NCBI GenBank assembly: GCA_037349315.1
Contig: JBAIAC010000003.1
Location: forward strand, 16,492,501-16,556,500
Length of the DNA: 64,000 bases
Origin: Chelydra serpentina
Lineage: Eukaryota > Chordata > Testudines > Chelydridae
Direction of reading: 5' to 3'
Each line of letters starts with the position of its first letter. The first letter of the stretch is position 1. A program made the position numbers and the translations under genes. Below the pieces are notes generated by a model. The model saw only the letters and a list, made by a program, of their open reading frames with translations, was not told the DNA's origin and did not search any database. This document shows, piece by piece, positions 1 to 10,195 of the stretch.

Positions 1-487
1 AGTGGTGTACTGCCTGTTTCAATGGAGCCTGCAACCCCTCCTGTTCGCAACTCTGTGAGGGGGGTCTGTGTGACTTCTTGGCCGGGGATTGCGGCCACTG
101 ATCTCCTGCTGCATGGATCTGTCATGCAGGCTATTGCCTGCTGCCAACGATCTGCAGCCACCCTCCACCACCAGAAAGTGACAGCACCCCCCCCCCCATA
201 GAGAATAGGAAATCCCCCTCCCAGAATGACAAGTGTGCCTAGTGAATGCAGTGTGAGTGTGACTTTCTGTTGAACCTTTTCCCCTGTCCCCACCTTGTTA
301 TCTGCGACTATCGTCTCAAATCACAAACTACCCCACCCCTCCCCCAGAATAGAACAGCCCTTTGAAAGATAGTCAAGGAATCAGGAATTTTCAGAACACA
401 ATTTTTTATTAAGGAGAGCAAAATTTTAAGATGAAACTTGGACAGGGGGTGGGGTGGGGTGCGTTTGGAGGGAAGTAAAGGTCCCAT

Positions 488-970
488 CTAAATTTTTGGA
501 AAGGAGAGCCTTCTGCTACTGGAGCAGTGCGCAGGGGTGGAGTGATTTTTACCGCGGCCCCTGCCTCCCCTCGTTCTACTGACTTTGGGTGAGGGGGGAA
601 TTGGACTTTGTGGCAGGGGAGGGCGGTTGGAAAGAACATACAGAGGTGCCCTTTCCTCCATCCTCTGTTCCTGCAGAACGTCAACAAGGCGGCGGAGCGT
701 ATCTGTTTGCTCCCTCATTAGTCCAAGCAGCGTTTGAGTCGTCTGCTGGTCTTCCAACCACCACCTGTCCTCGCGAGCTTCAGCCCTCTGCTCCCGTTCA
801 CTGACTGCTCGCTCGGACCTTGAGACGTCCTCTCTCCGCTGTGCAACATCATTTCGGGAACAGACCATCAGTTCCGAAAACATGTCGTCCCGGGTTTTTT
901 TTTTTGCGCTGCCTGATCTGCGCAAGCCTCTGGGAGGGCGATCCACAGGTAGGGAGGGAGACACTTGCAA
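488..970 (-). pseudogene. Second exon of the Myb/SANT-like gene, broken by a homopolymer frameshift
   Basis: An acceptor (CCATCCCACAG) ends at 971. The exon entered in phase 1 reads a basic stretch (QRLAQIRQRKKK) and then hits a run of eleven T (895-905, A on the coding strand). With ten bases the frame would pass directly into RDDMFSELMVCSRNDV and on through a coiled-coil-like Arg/Glu region (VSRSERAVSEREQRAEARE), a segment of Leu heptads (LLGLMREQTDTLRRLVDVL) and a basic tail ending at the stop at 488-490. The single extra base splits the exon into two frames. This is either a real inactivating change or an assembly error at a homopolymer. The intron between the two exons (971-2464) holds the minisatellite. 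Confidence 0.55.
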
Positions 971-1308
971 CTGTGGGATGGGAGAAAGGGAGTGAATTCC
1001 TCAGAAAGATAAATTTTCCCAAAAAATGCCTATACTCTTTCCCTGTGAACAAGACCATGCATACTATCTATCACATGTGCACTCAGTACAAGGTCGAATA
1101 CTATGTCTTTGTATTAAGTGCCAGGGGTCCTGGTGTTCAGATCACACAAGCGGACCTGGACACTGGAAAACTGCTCTCTGGAGACCATGGTAAGCCGTTG
1201 CCTTTGGACTGCTGTGACCTAACTTCACAGCAGTGCGGTACTCCCATGTTTCAAGCACAGTTTCTAGCGGTGGCCAGTTCCTGATGCTGGCAAAACCGCT
1301 CGGATACC

Positions 1309-1940
1309 ACGGCTCGCCTACATGGTTACCCCCCCACCCCCTCCACGGGGCCGGTACCGGGAACTCTCCCTGCCTGCGACCCGCTGTGTTCTAACGGCTC
1401 GCCTACCTTCCCCACCCCCACCGTGTGGCCGGTGCAGGGAACTCTGCCTGCCTGCGCATGGCTGTGTTTTAACGGCTCGCCTACCCTCCCCACCCCCTCC
1501 GCGGGGCCGGTTCAGGGAACTCTCCCTGCCTGCGCACGGCTGTGTTTTAACGGCTCGCCTACCCTCCCCACCCCCTCCGTGGGGCCGGTACCGGGAACTC
1601 TCCCTGCCTGCGCACGGCTGTGTTTTAACGGCTCGCCTACCCTCCCCACCCCCTCCGCGGGGCCGGTTCAGGGAACTCTCCCTGCCTGCGCATGGCTGTG
1701 TTTTAACGGCTCGCCTACCCTCCCCACCCCCTCCGTGGGGCCGGTACCGGGAACTCTCCCTGCCTGCGCACGGCTGTGTTTTAACGGCTCGCCTACCCTC
1801 CCCACCCCCTCCGCGGGGCCGGTTCAGGGAACTCTCCCTGCCTGCGCACGGCTGTGTTTTAACGGCTCGCCTACCCTCCCCACCCCCTCCACGGGGCCGG
1901 TTCAGGGAACTCTCCCTGCCTGCGCACCGCAAAGTTTCAG
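1309..1940. repeat. 78-base GC-rich minisatellite, eight copies
   Basis: Copies start at ACGGCTCGCC at 1309, 1394, 1472, 1550, 1628, 1706, 1784 and 1862. The spacing is exactly 78 bases from the second copy on; the first is 85. Middle copies alternate between a GCGGGGCCGGTTCAGGG form and a GTGGGGCCGGTACCGGG form, giving a 156-base higher-order repeat. Because 78 is a multiple of three, long frames stay open on both strands; these are by-products of the repeat and not genes. Confidence 0.95.
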
Positions 1941-2061
1941 CGGTTAGCCTCACAGCTACCACCCCCCCCCCACATGTCTGCAAACCGCCGGTTGTCATTC
2001 TTTAAAGGAAAAATCAAGAAGTCACTATACTAACAAAAACACCCATTCAAACCAGGGCACC

Positions 2062-2352
2062 ATGACTGATATCACTCTGATGAGGATTTCGGAGACAGAC
2101 AAAGACCATATGCTGCGTGAATGCCAGCAAACCCCGGGGCCGTATGCCGCCATGCTGTGCAAGGCAATGATACCAGAGTACCTGCAGCTTGCATGGCGCG
2201 GAAAAGTATCCTACCATGGAGGAGACAATAAGGCCGCTCTCCCTGGGAACCTGATGCAAAAGCTTTCACTGTACCTACAGGAGTGTTTTGCGGAGATCTC
2301 CGATGGGGATTTCTCCTCTATCCCCATACATATTGACAGACTATTCGAGTAG
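2062..2352 (+). CDS. Unrecognised 96-codon frame, possible last exon of a plus-strand transposon gene
   Basis: ATG at 2062 lies in a CACCATGAC context and the frame ends in TAG at 2350-2352, with AATAAA at 2400-2405. The product is mixed charged and hydrophobic (TPGPYAAMLCKAMIPEYLQL, later GGDNKAALPGNLMQKLSLYL) and matches nothing I can name. The 3' part has a faint look of a BEN domain, which I do not claim. A candidate upstream exon ends at 1189 with the donor ATG|GTAAGC. The frame converges tail-to-tail with the Myb/SANT gene, whose donor lies 112 bases past its stop. It could also be fortuitous. Confidence 0.3.
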   Translation: MTDITLMRISETDKDHMLRECQQTPGPYAAMLCKAMIPEYLQLAWRGKVSYHGGDNKAALPGNLMQKLSLYLQECFAEISDGDFSSIPIHIDRLFE

Positions 2353-2464
2353 TTGCCTTGGAAAAGATTGAAAACTGAAGCCCCTATTGCAAAGCAAGCA
2401 ATAAAAACACATTGATAACAAACCAATGCCTATTCTATTCAAAATAAATGTTTAAAACACCGAC

Positions 2465-3041
2465 CTGACGATCCTTCGCCTGGGTCCTGGTCCGGGCTGC
2501 TGCTTTGGGAGGGTTCGTAGGGGATCTCGGTGAGGGTGATGAACAGATCCTGGCTGTCGGGGAAATCAGCGGTGAAAGCGCTGTCGACTGCCTCGTCCTC
2601 CTCCTCTCCTTCCTCTTCTTCACCGTCCGCGAAAATTTCAGACGACATGGCCGTAGATAAGACCCCGTCGTCAGAGTCCACGGACACTGGTGGTGTAGTG
2701 GTGGCAGCACCACTGAGCATAGCATGCCGTGCCTCGTAAAAACGGCATGTGTGTGGCTGCGCTCCTGAGCGTCCATTGGACTCTTTGGTTTTTTGGTACG
2801 CTTGTCGCAGCTCCTTGATTTTCACGTGGCACTGCGTTGCATCCCGGACGTATCCTCTCTCCGCCATTGCCTTGGAAATCTTCTCATAAATTTTCGCATT
2901 CCGTCTTTTGGATCGCAGCTCCGAAAGCACATACTTATCGCCCCACACAGCGATCAGGTCCAAGACTTCCCGATCAGTCCAAGCTGGTGCTCTCTTCCTA
3001 TTCTGCGATGTCATGGTCACCACGGCTGCAGAGCTCTGCAT
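2465..3041 (-). CDS. Myb/SANT-like (trihelix) DNA-binding protein, first coding exon, transposon-derived
   Basis: The reading frame is open from 3122 down to 2439. The best starts are ATG at 3041 or ATG at 3014, because upstream codons in the frame are only non-ATG. The core is a Myb/SANT-like trihelix domain (about residues 17-105 from 3041). It begins with RAPAWTDREVLDLIAVWGD, continues with RRNAKIYEKISKAM and CHVKIKELRQAYQKTKE, and ends in CRFYEARHAML. A Ser/Thr-rich stretch and a run of Glu (EEEEGEEEDEA) follow. The frame meets a good donor, CGTCAG|GTCGGT, at 2464/2465 in phase 1, which joins in phase to the exon ending at 970. In Harbinger elements such a protein helps the transposase bind the ends and enter the nucleus. 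Whether this copy is expressed cannot be told. Confidence 0.6.
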
Positions 3042-3434
3042 CGTTGCCAGTGCTGCTGAGCTGGCCACGATGTCCAAACAGGAAATGAGATTCAAACTGG
3101 CCAGACAGGAAAAGGAATTCAAATTTTCCCGGGGCTTTTCCTGAGTGGCTGGTCAGAGCATCCGAGCTCGGATTGCTGTCCAAAGCGTCCACTCAGTGGT
3201 GCACTGTGGGATAGCTCCAGGAGCTATTAGCGTCGAATTCCATCCACAGTAACACGAATTCGACATGGCCATGTCGAATTTGGCGCTACTCCCCTCGTCA
3301 GGGAGGAGTACAGAAATCGAATTAAAGAGCCATTTATGTCGAAATAAATAGCTTCGTAATGTGGACGGGTGCAGGGTTAAATCGAGTTAACGCTGCTAAA
3401 TTCGACATAAAGTCCTAGTGTAGACCAGGCCTAA

Positions 3435-3611
3435 GGTGCACCAGTACTCCTGTTCTTTCTCCCAGGAGAGTGCATCAACCACTTTGTTAGAGGCTCCTGA
3501 AATGTGTTGTATCACAAAATTAAAGTCTTGAAGAGCTACAGACAAGAGACAGAGAGAGTGAAGATGGAGCTGAGAACTGCCTGGTCTCTTGGGGCCATTG
3601 CTCCTACCCAT
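3435..3611 (-). mobile_element. Ty3/Gypsy pol fragment (RNase H end)
   Basis: A minus-strand frame from 3611 contains SVALQDFNFVIQHISGASNK followed by VVDALSW. This is the pattern at the end of Ty3/Gypsy RNase H (LQ-x-F-x-F-x-I-x-x-x-x-G-x-x-N-x-V-x-DALS). It starts immediately beyond the Harbinger-like terminus. No LTR or other pol domain is attached, so this is a short relic. Confidence 0.6.
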
Positions 3612-5199
3612 ATGGACTCTGCCTTAAGTTTCCCTTTGCCACAGTAACCTACACACCTTCTCCTGATGAATTCCAGTGGAGTAATAAATGCTCCTTGTTC
3701 GGAAAAGGCTGCTTTGTGTCACTGCAGAATACTGACTGGGTTCCTAAGAAAGTGGGTCCAGAACCTCAAAGGGATTTGAGTGCCTCATTCCCATTGAAAT
3801 GAACAGGAGCTGTGAGCTGTGGTAAAGTCTGCGCAGGAAGGAAAACAAAGGGGGACTCGCTGTAGGTGTAAACGGTGGGAAACAGGAGGTGCTGGAGGCC
3901 ACAGGTCCAGTCCCAGAGTCAGTCAGGCTGCATGGCCTGCCCTTGTGGGTCAGTGTGAACCCTTGGGGCCTGGCACACGGACGGGTCACTCCCAGGAGCC
4001 TGTGTAAAGGCGGAGCAGAGCACAGAGCCCATCAATCTGTGACAGACAACGAGCATGTCAGCCCCTCATCCGTCCATGTTCCCCTTCCCCCACCCACCAC
4101 CAGCGCCTCACGTGCCCTGCGCTGGGGGAGCCCCTGGAGAGCTACAGCTAGTTCCCTGACTGGGGGGGCCAAGGGAGGGGCAGAGCTGTTCACTGCTGCA
4201 TCCACACAGCATCAGCTGCATCACTTCCCCTCCCCCGATGTGTGGGGCAGGGGGAGTGTATGGAAACCTACCTGAGGAGAGAGACGTTCCCACAGCTTCC
4301 CGCCAGTAAACCATCCAGTTCACCGGTTCCTCTCACTGGCCTCAGACAGCTCCCCCTTCTCCCCATGTCGCAGCCCATGGACCCCTGTGTCCCATTGCCC
4401 CCTGCCATGGGGCTGAGCCTGCCTCCCTGGGGCCTTGTCTTTACCAGGAGAAGAGATGTTTTCCTGGCATGTGTTACACAAAACACGGTGACTAACAGGA
4501 GCTGACATCTGAGTGAAGATGAGGTGGGTGTCAGTTTAACACGCGTTAGCAGGACACGTTAAAGACAATGCTCCCCACTAGGCTGTACCTTGACCTGGAG
4601 ATTACACATGGCGTCTTCAGTAGGATTTTAGCACATGTTCCCTGACACACTGTGAGAAACACCTGTTGTCTAGTGTGGACACACCCTACACCAGCAGACT
4701 GGCTGTGCTGAGTCAGGCTGAGAGCACCAGAAAATGGAAGTAGCCAGCCATGCGATAGCTATTGGCTTCCCTTTGTATAGAATAATGAGTTACTGTCATG
4801 GATCAATTTCCCACTAAATCATCCTAATCTTCCCCAAGACAAACCCCACAGGCCGTAGACTGTCCTTGCCGATTGAGCATCAGCCATATCGATCTCCAGC
4901 TCAGTCCTGCAGATGGTTTCACAGGAAGTTCAGTCTCTGTTCTTCACTGGCGATCTTATCAGACCACTGATGCCTTTGGCCACTCTGTGTAGTGCCATTC
5001 CTTTGTAAACACGCTCCGGGAGTCATTGGTCCTCTAGCCTCATAGATCCATAGTAGAAAACGGCCGAAACCAAACCAGTGTTGATGGAAAAGATTGCTGG
5101 GGTCAGCTCCAAATATTCTCACCGCTGATCTTGATGGCCACTTAGTATGGAGCAAGTGAGGAAGGCAAGTTGCCCCCTTTGCACTATCTAGTGTCATAT
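3612..5199. other. No gene recognised
   Basis: No exon, RNA gene or repeat family that I can name. Open frames on both strands here are short, overlapping and compositionally biased (C/G-rich around 3890-4450). An unrecognised old LTR or a noncoding transcript cannot be excluded. Confidence 0.4.
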
Positions 5200-5222
5200 T
5201 AAAATAAATAAATAAATAAATA
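5200..5222. repeat. (AAAT)n microsatellite
   Basis: About five and a half AAAT units, directly visible. Confidence 0.95.
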
Positions 5223-5655
5223 CAAATCAATGTGGGCAAATTAGGGTTAGAACGAACAAGTGGTTACTAACATTTCAACTTTGCACCTTTCCCCCAATTC
5301 AACCTGGCCTTTGAGAAAGGCTGGGTTAGGAAAGTGAGACTCGAGTGAACATTTTAATAAATGATTTTTTTAAAATCCTATGTTTCGCCAATTTTTCCCC
5401 AGAAAACTCAGCTGTCCTGTGAAGTGTTGTTGTGCCAGAGCTGGAGTCGCTGTGTAACAATCACACTGTGGTAGAGAGGCGGGTCAATCCTGCTTTTTGT
5501 GCATTTCCAATACAGGCTAGATACAGAATCACGACTAATGGCCCCAGAGACACAAGCTGGAGCACCATTCTCTCAAGAGGTTGTTGCTGCCCTCTGCTGG
5601 CTCCAGGACTCTTCACATCCACTCCCAGCATTCAAGATCCCTCTGCCAACAGAAT
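5223..5655. other. No gene recognised
   Basis: Nothing identifiable apart from a CTGCCCTCTGCTGG motif near 5590, which resembles a CTCF-type core and is also frequent inside repeats. Confidence 0.35.
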
Positions 5656-5659
5656 TTTC

Positions 5660-5762
5660 ATTTATCGTATGTTTTACCATAGTGGCCATGTGCATGAACC
5701 AGGGTCCCATTGTGCTAGGTGCTGTACAAACACAGAACAGACTATCCCTGGTTTCTTCCTCA
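5660..5762 (-). repeat. L2/MIR-type 3' end fragment
   Basis: The stretch GGGTCCCATTGTGCTAGGTG at 5702-5721, followed by CTGTACAAACACAGAACAG, matches in layout the longer relics at 49365-49615 and 53228-53345. It resembles the shared 3' end of L2-type LINEs and MIR-type SINEs read backwards. Confidence 0.5.
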
Positions 5763-5865
5763 GGCTCCATTAAACTGTCTTAGTTGCATTAGAGTTTGAC
5801 CAGCATTGACTGTGATAATGAAGGCGAAAGCCCTGTTATAATGGGGGCTGGGAGGCAGGAATTAT

Positions 5866-6090
5866 GGGGAGAGCTGGTCAAAACCTGGAATTGCTATTTT
5901 ATGGGGAATTTTAAGACACTGAAATTTGCTTTTGATCCAATTCAGAATGAAAACAAATATTTTTTTGAAACTGCCAATGAGCATTTAAAAACATTTTTTA
6001 GAAAATATAACAATTTTGAAATTTCATTTAGATATTTTAGTATATTATTTGTACATGATTTCTTGTATTTCACTGCTACTATTGACATAT
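5866..6090. repeat. AT-rich interspersed repeat remnant
   Basis: GAGCTGGTCAAAACC at 5870, then A/T-rich tracts of the kind TTTTTTGAAACTGCCAA. The same style occurs at 8348-8662 and 60735-61128. Probably an old non-autonomous DNA element; its ends are not defined here. Confidence 0.35.
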
Positions 6091-6181
6091 CAGACTAGAC
6101 TATGTAAAATATTCTCTTTTTTAAACTCATTAAGGGCAGCTGCTACTTAGGTACCAGTAGAAACATGTTAACTTTCTAGAT

Positions 6182-6469
6182 CAACGGTTCTCAAACTGCG
6201 GGTCGGGACTCCAAAGTGGGTCACAAACCCATTTTAATGGGGTCACCAGGCTGGCTTAGCCTTGCCTGAGGGCTTCAGTGCTGGGCGATGGGGCTCAGGT
6301 TACAGGCCCCCCTGCCTGGGGGTGAAGCCCTTGGGCTTTGAGCCCCCCACCCCCCCACCCAGAGCAGTGGGGCTCAGGCGGGCTTGGACTTCGGTCCCGC
6401 CTCCTGGGGACATATACTAATTTTTGTCGTCAGAAGGGGTCATGGTGCAATGAAGTTGGAGAACTCCTG
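6182..6469. mobile_element. hAT (Charlie-like) non-autonomous element with 8-base target duplication
   Basis: The left end reads CAACGGTTCTCAAACTGCGG and the right end GTTGGAGAACTCCTG, an imperfect inverted pair around GGTTCTC/GAGAAC. The flanks are TTCTAGAT (6174-6181) and TTCTAGAA (6470-6477), seven of eight bases identical, as expected for hAT. No transposase frame is present. Confidence 0.7.
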
Positions 6470-6477
6470 TTCTAGAA

Positions 6478-7446
6478 CAAAACATCCCATCAGCTGCTCC
6501 CTCACACAGAGCCACTGGGCTGCCTGAAACTGACAGTCACCTCACAGCCACAGCGTGAAACTACACCAGATCACAGCAGCTGCAACAGCCCTCCCTCAAG
6601 AAGGGAAATCACATGGAGAGGAGGCAGCCCCAGCTCCTGGGAGACCGCAGGGGGGGTATGGATGAGCCTGGAGTGGGCTCCGGGCTGGGGGATATGCACA
6701 AGGAGCTCCCCAACACCGAGCCCCCCCATCCCCACACCAACTAGTGCAAATCACTGTCCTCGCAGCTCAGACTCTATTAATCTCTTATTGTAAAGGAAGA
6801 GTTGAGGGGGATTTTGACCTTTGAACTCTGGAGAAATAGGGGTAGGTAAGGGTACAAGGCCCTGCGTGATGCCAGCTCACGCCCTGCAATGGGTCAGGGA
6901 ATCAGCTCCTTTTGGGTGAAGGTGCCTGGTTGAGAGGCATCTTCAAGCCCAGCCACCCATGAGCAGGGGGGGGGGGGGGTTATGAAGTTTTCACTGGCTG
7001 CTCCTGTGCTCTCTGCCGCTGGGAGAGATGAACCCTGGGCACCCAGCACCCAAATTCCCAAGGGAGGAGCCACCAGCACCCGAGGCCCCACCATGTCCCC
7101 ATTACACTGTGGTGTGATACAGAGTTACGCAGGAGGTTAGAGTCCCACCCAGCTAGCGCTGCAGGCTCCAAGGGACAGGCAGAGGGGAATGGCCCAGTCT
7201 GTGGAAGCTGGTAGGGGAGGGATCTCCAGGCCATCTGTGTCTCTCACCTGCAGCCCTCCCCAGCCAGTGGTGGGCCCGTGCAGCCTAACTATGGGTGAAG
7301 GAACAAGGCAGCTCCCCTGCTGTGCTCCTGAGCACACTGGCCAACTAGTGTCAGCTGCAGCATTACTAACAGGGATAGTTACAATAAAATTACAGATTCA
7401 CTGGAACGGAAGGGAGTATGGAGATGCTAACCTGGAGTATCTGCAA
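6478..7446. other. No gene recognised
   Basis: Unassigned DNA with a 14-base G run at 6967-6980. Open frames are short and overlap on both strands. Confidence 0.4.
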
Positions 7447-7447
7447 G

Positions 7448-7645
7448 GTTTTCATAGATTCATAGATTCAAGGGCTGGAAGGGACCTCGAGAGGTCATCG
7501 AGCCCAGCACCCTGCCCTCATGGCAGGACCAATTACTGTCTAGACCATCCCTGATAGACATTTATCTAACCTACTCTTAAATATCTCCAGAGATGGAGAT
7601 TCCACAACCTCCCTGGGCAGTTTATTCCAGTGTTTAACAACTGAT
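7448..7645 (-). mobile_element. CR1 LINE 3' end
   Basis: TTCATAGATTCATAGATTCA at 7449 is the CR1 terminal octamer-type repeat in reverse. The conserved GGAAGGGACCTCGAGAGGTC hairpin region and the end of the reverse-transcriptase tail (region encoding [15 protein letters not shown] residues) follow. It is 5' truncated. Confidence 0.85.
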
Positions 7646-8204
7646 TCTTACTGGGCGCCCGTGTGAGTTTTAGTTAAAAGCTTTCTTGGCTGATAAGTGG
7701 AAAGTACAAGGTTTTGCTGTTGCTAGAGAAATTGTTTTAATCCATTAAGGGTTATGATTGGTTAGATGTAGGGTACAGACATGCTTTGAGTAAAACAGTT
7801 AGCAAAGGTATTAATAAGAACTCTCATTTTAACTATATGAGGGTGAGAAAACAAAGCTCATTGGAACTTAACTCGGGGATACAGCTCAAGACCAGAACTG
7901 CTAAGCTTTTTAACCCTTGCATGACCAGACTGTGGAGAAGCCAGGGCCCCAAATGACACAATGCAGACTGGCCAGTAGGAGATGTCTGTCTGCTTTCTTG
8001 GGAGTGGGGAGCATTAGATGCTTGGTGAGTGTATTCTGCTGATCAGTTGTTGATTGCTAATAAATACAGGTACATGTTTAAGAATATTCACTGTGTGATA
8101 AAGGCTCTTTCACTGGAAAAAGGTTCTGTTAACCTGTAGAGGGTCATTGTACCCCGAGGGGAAGGCAAGAGCTGTAAATTGAGAGGGCAAAAGAGAAGGT
8201 CTTA
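7646..8204. other. Unassigned, possibly an old LTR
   Basis: No gene. An AATAAA at 8060 and the context GGTCATTGTACCCCGAGGGG near 8142 are compatible with a decayed LTR, but I see no target duplication. Confidence 0.3.
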
Positions 8205-8335
8205 AGTGGGGTTTCACAGGGATCTGTTCCGGGTCCAGTGTTTAACATCTTTATTAATGACCTGGATGTAGGTATAGAGAGTATACTGATCAATGCTGCA
8301 GACGACACAAAGCTGCAGGGCCGGGGGAGGGGGAA
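8205..8335 (+). mobile_element. CR1 LINE fragment (reverse transcriptase middle)
   Basis: Decayed match to the RT stretch around [14 protein letters not shown] and [27 protein letters not shown] and GCAGACGACACAAAGCTGCA are recognisable. About 130 bases survive. Confidence 0.75.
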
Positions 8336-8347
8336 GGAGGTTACAAT

Positions 8348-8662
8348 TAGAGGTAGGTGAAATTTTTCAACCAGGACATTTTTCACCAAAAAATACAAAT
8401 TAGAGTTGAAAGAAACATTTTGTGAATTTGCTGAATTGTTTTGGTAAAAAATAAAACTAAAAAGCAAATTTATTTCTACATTAAATGTTCTGATTTTTCC
8501 ATTTGAAACTAATTTGTTAGTTTTTTTACATTTTTACTCCATTTTCATAACTTTAAAAAAATAGGTTATTAAAAAAAGCTCAGACATTTTGGGCCTACAT
8601 TAAATGATTTCCCCCCCCAGAATGGCCAGGGCATTGAAAGACCAGTTATTCACCCAACTCTA
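8348..8662. mobile_element. Small DNA element with short terminal inverted repeats
   Basis: TAGAGGTAGGTGAA at the left and TTCACCCAACTCTA at the right are inverted copies with two mismatches. The interior is A/T-rich with no coding content. The target duplication is not clear. Confidence 0.5.
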
Positions 8663-8850
8663 GTCAGGACCTCTGTTTTGCATTTCCTCTGAAAGAGGGC
8701 ATTGGGGTCAGTACTGACACAGCTAAGCACCATGTACGGTCACTCACACCACTTCCTGTAGAAGTTGAAATAGTTTACCTTAGAAATAAAATTACATTAA
8801 AAATCCTATGTTAAAAACATTGTTTATGTTGCAAAATCAATTCTATATTA

Positions 8851-9030
8851 GAATCATAGAATATCAGGGTTGGAAGGGACCTTAGGAGGTCATCTAGTCC
8901 AATCCCCTGCTCAAAGCAGGACCAATCCCCAATTTTTGCTCCAGATCCCTAAATGGCCCCCTCAAGGATTGAACTCACAACCCTGGGTTTAGCAGGCCAA
9001 TGCTCAAACCACTGAGCTATCCCTCCCTAC
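8851..9030 (-). mobile_element. tRNA-derived SINE with CR1 tail (tortoise Pol III/SINE type)
   Basis: On the minus strand the element starts GGGATAGCTCAGTGGTTTGA, whose TAGCTCAGTGG fits a Pol III A box. GAGTTCAATCC, a good B box, follows about 40 bases later. After a linker it passes into the CR1 3' end (GGTCCTGCTTTGAGCAGG, GGTCCCTTCCAACCCT, then ATTCTATGATTCT). Such a tRNA head joined to a CR1 tail is the known layout of the SINE of cryptodiran turtles, mobilised by CR1. It is the best single clue to the host. Confidence 0.85.
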
Positions 9031-9360
9031 CCCCCCCCTCCAGAAGGCAAGAGACATTCGCATATCAGGTCACTCGTTGACTGAGATGCAGTTTATCCCT
9101 CTACATCACCTTCGGTGCCAAGAAGTACTACTGCCAGTCACTCAAATGTCAATACTTCTAATGATCAAATCCACCACCTCCACAGCCTGTCTGTCACCCA
9201 TCTGTACCCCTCCCCTGCAGCAACCTCCTTGGTTCATAAGAAATGGACAGCCTCCACTCTCTCAGGCAGAAGTCAGGTCTCTTCTAAGGGGTGTGTGCAG
9301 TAGCAGGGTTAATAGGAGGGGCAAGGGAGGTAGCTGCACCCCCAGTGGCCGTTATGGGTA

Positions 9361-9386
9361 TATGTGTGTGTGTGTGTGTGTGTGTT
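9361..9386. repeat. (TG)n microsatellite
   Basis: About eleven TG units. Confidence 0.95.
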
Positions 9387-9485
9387 GGGGACCCTTTTCA
9401 TACATATTATGCAATTGACAAAGGGAGGTGTACAACATGAATTTTCACACGGGGCTGGATAGCATGCCTGTCCCATACTCCTTAT

Positions 9486-9792
9486 CCCAGGTCTACACTG
9501 GGGGGGAGGAAATCGATCTAGATACGCAACTTTAGCTACATGAATAACGTAGCTGAAGTCGACGTACTTAGATCAACTTACCGCGGTGTTTTCACGGCGA
9601 TGAGTCGACTGCTGCCACTCCCCCGGTGACTCCGTCTGCATCTCTCGCGGCGGTGGAGTACCGGAGTCGATGGCAGTGCGCTCGGGGATCAACTTATCGC
9701 ATCTAGACTAGACACGATAAATCGACACCCCCCCCCCCCCCAATAGATTGATCGATACCTGCCCATCCGGTGGATAGTGTAGACCTGCCCGT
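9486..9792. mobile_element. Harbinger-like MITE
   Basis: The ends are CCAGGTCTACACTGGG and AGTGTAGACCTGCCC. The interior has paired GATCGATT/AATCGATC and GTAGCTGAAGTCGACGTA blocks shared with the elements at 18331, 42562 and 51978. No coding content. Confidence 0.7.
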
Positions 9793-9982
9793 AGAAGAGG
9801 TGGCTCCTGTTCTGTGGGGCTGAGCCAGCTTCCTGGTCTGGGTGATGGAACATGGTGTGAGGGGATGTGGAACGGTGACCCTGTATGTTGGGTCACAAAA
9901 TGCCAAGAGCAGGAAGCTGGGTCCAGCCCAGACAGAAGCCATTGCTTCCAAGTGAGTGTGGGGCAGGCGTGCTATCCAGTCT

Positions 9983-10195
9983 TAGAATCATAGAATCTCA
10001 GGGTTGGAAGAGACCTCAGGAGATTCTAGTCCAACCCCCTGCTCAAAGCAGGACCAAGCCAGCTAGGGCTTTGTCAAGCCAGGCCTTAAAAACCTCTAAG
10101 GAAGGAGATGCCACCACCTCCCTAGGTAACCCATTCCAGTGCTTCACCACCCTCCTAGTGAAAAAGTTTTTCCTATTTTCCAACCTAGACCTCCC
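9983..10195 (-). mobile_element. CR1 LINE 3' end, part 1 (interrupted by an LTR)
   Basis: The terminal AGAATCATAGAATCTCAGGG and the downstream RT tail match the young CR1 at 18.7 kb. The copy is split at CCTCCC by the solo LTR and resumes at 10962. Confidence 0.9.

Larger units (their letters stand above)
1..3434 (-). mobile_element. Harbinger-like DNA transposon, right part (left end outside window)
   Basis: The right terminus at 3411-3430 reads as a TIR-like end (inverted, AGGCCTGGTCTACACTAG), followed by TAA, which fits the TWA target site of PIF/Harbinger elements. The same terminal motif borders the short elements at 12371, 18331 and 51979. Subterminal DNA at 3230-3420 is rich in GTCGAATT/AATTCGAC motifs in both orientations. 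Inside are a Myb/SANT-type gene on the minus strand, a 78-base minisatellite and a plus-strand reading frame with its own polyadenylation signal. A Myb-like DNA-binding protein is a known second gene of PIF/Harbinger elements; the DDE transposase is not in this part. Superfamily assignment is an inference from termini and gene content. Confidence 0.6.

Noticed and set aside
1318..2005. Two long overlapping frames (226 and 227 codons) on opposite strands
   Set aside because: Both are translations of a 78-base tandem repeat whose length is a multiple of three; there is no domain and no codon bias apart from the repeat.
2062..2352. BEN-domain protein
   Set aside because: Only the spacing of a few residues is similar; not enough to name a domain.
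8990..9025. A tRNA-like gene with A and B boxes
   Set aside because: The sequence continues into a CR1 tail and lacks a full cloverleaf end; it is the head of a SINE.
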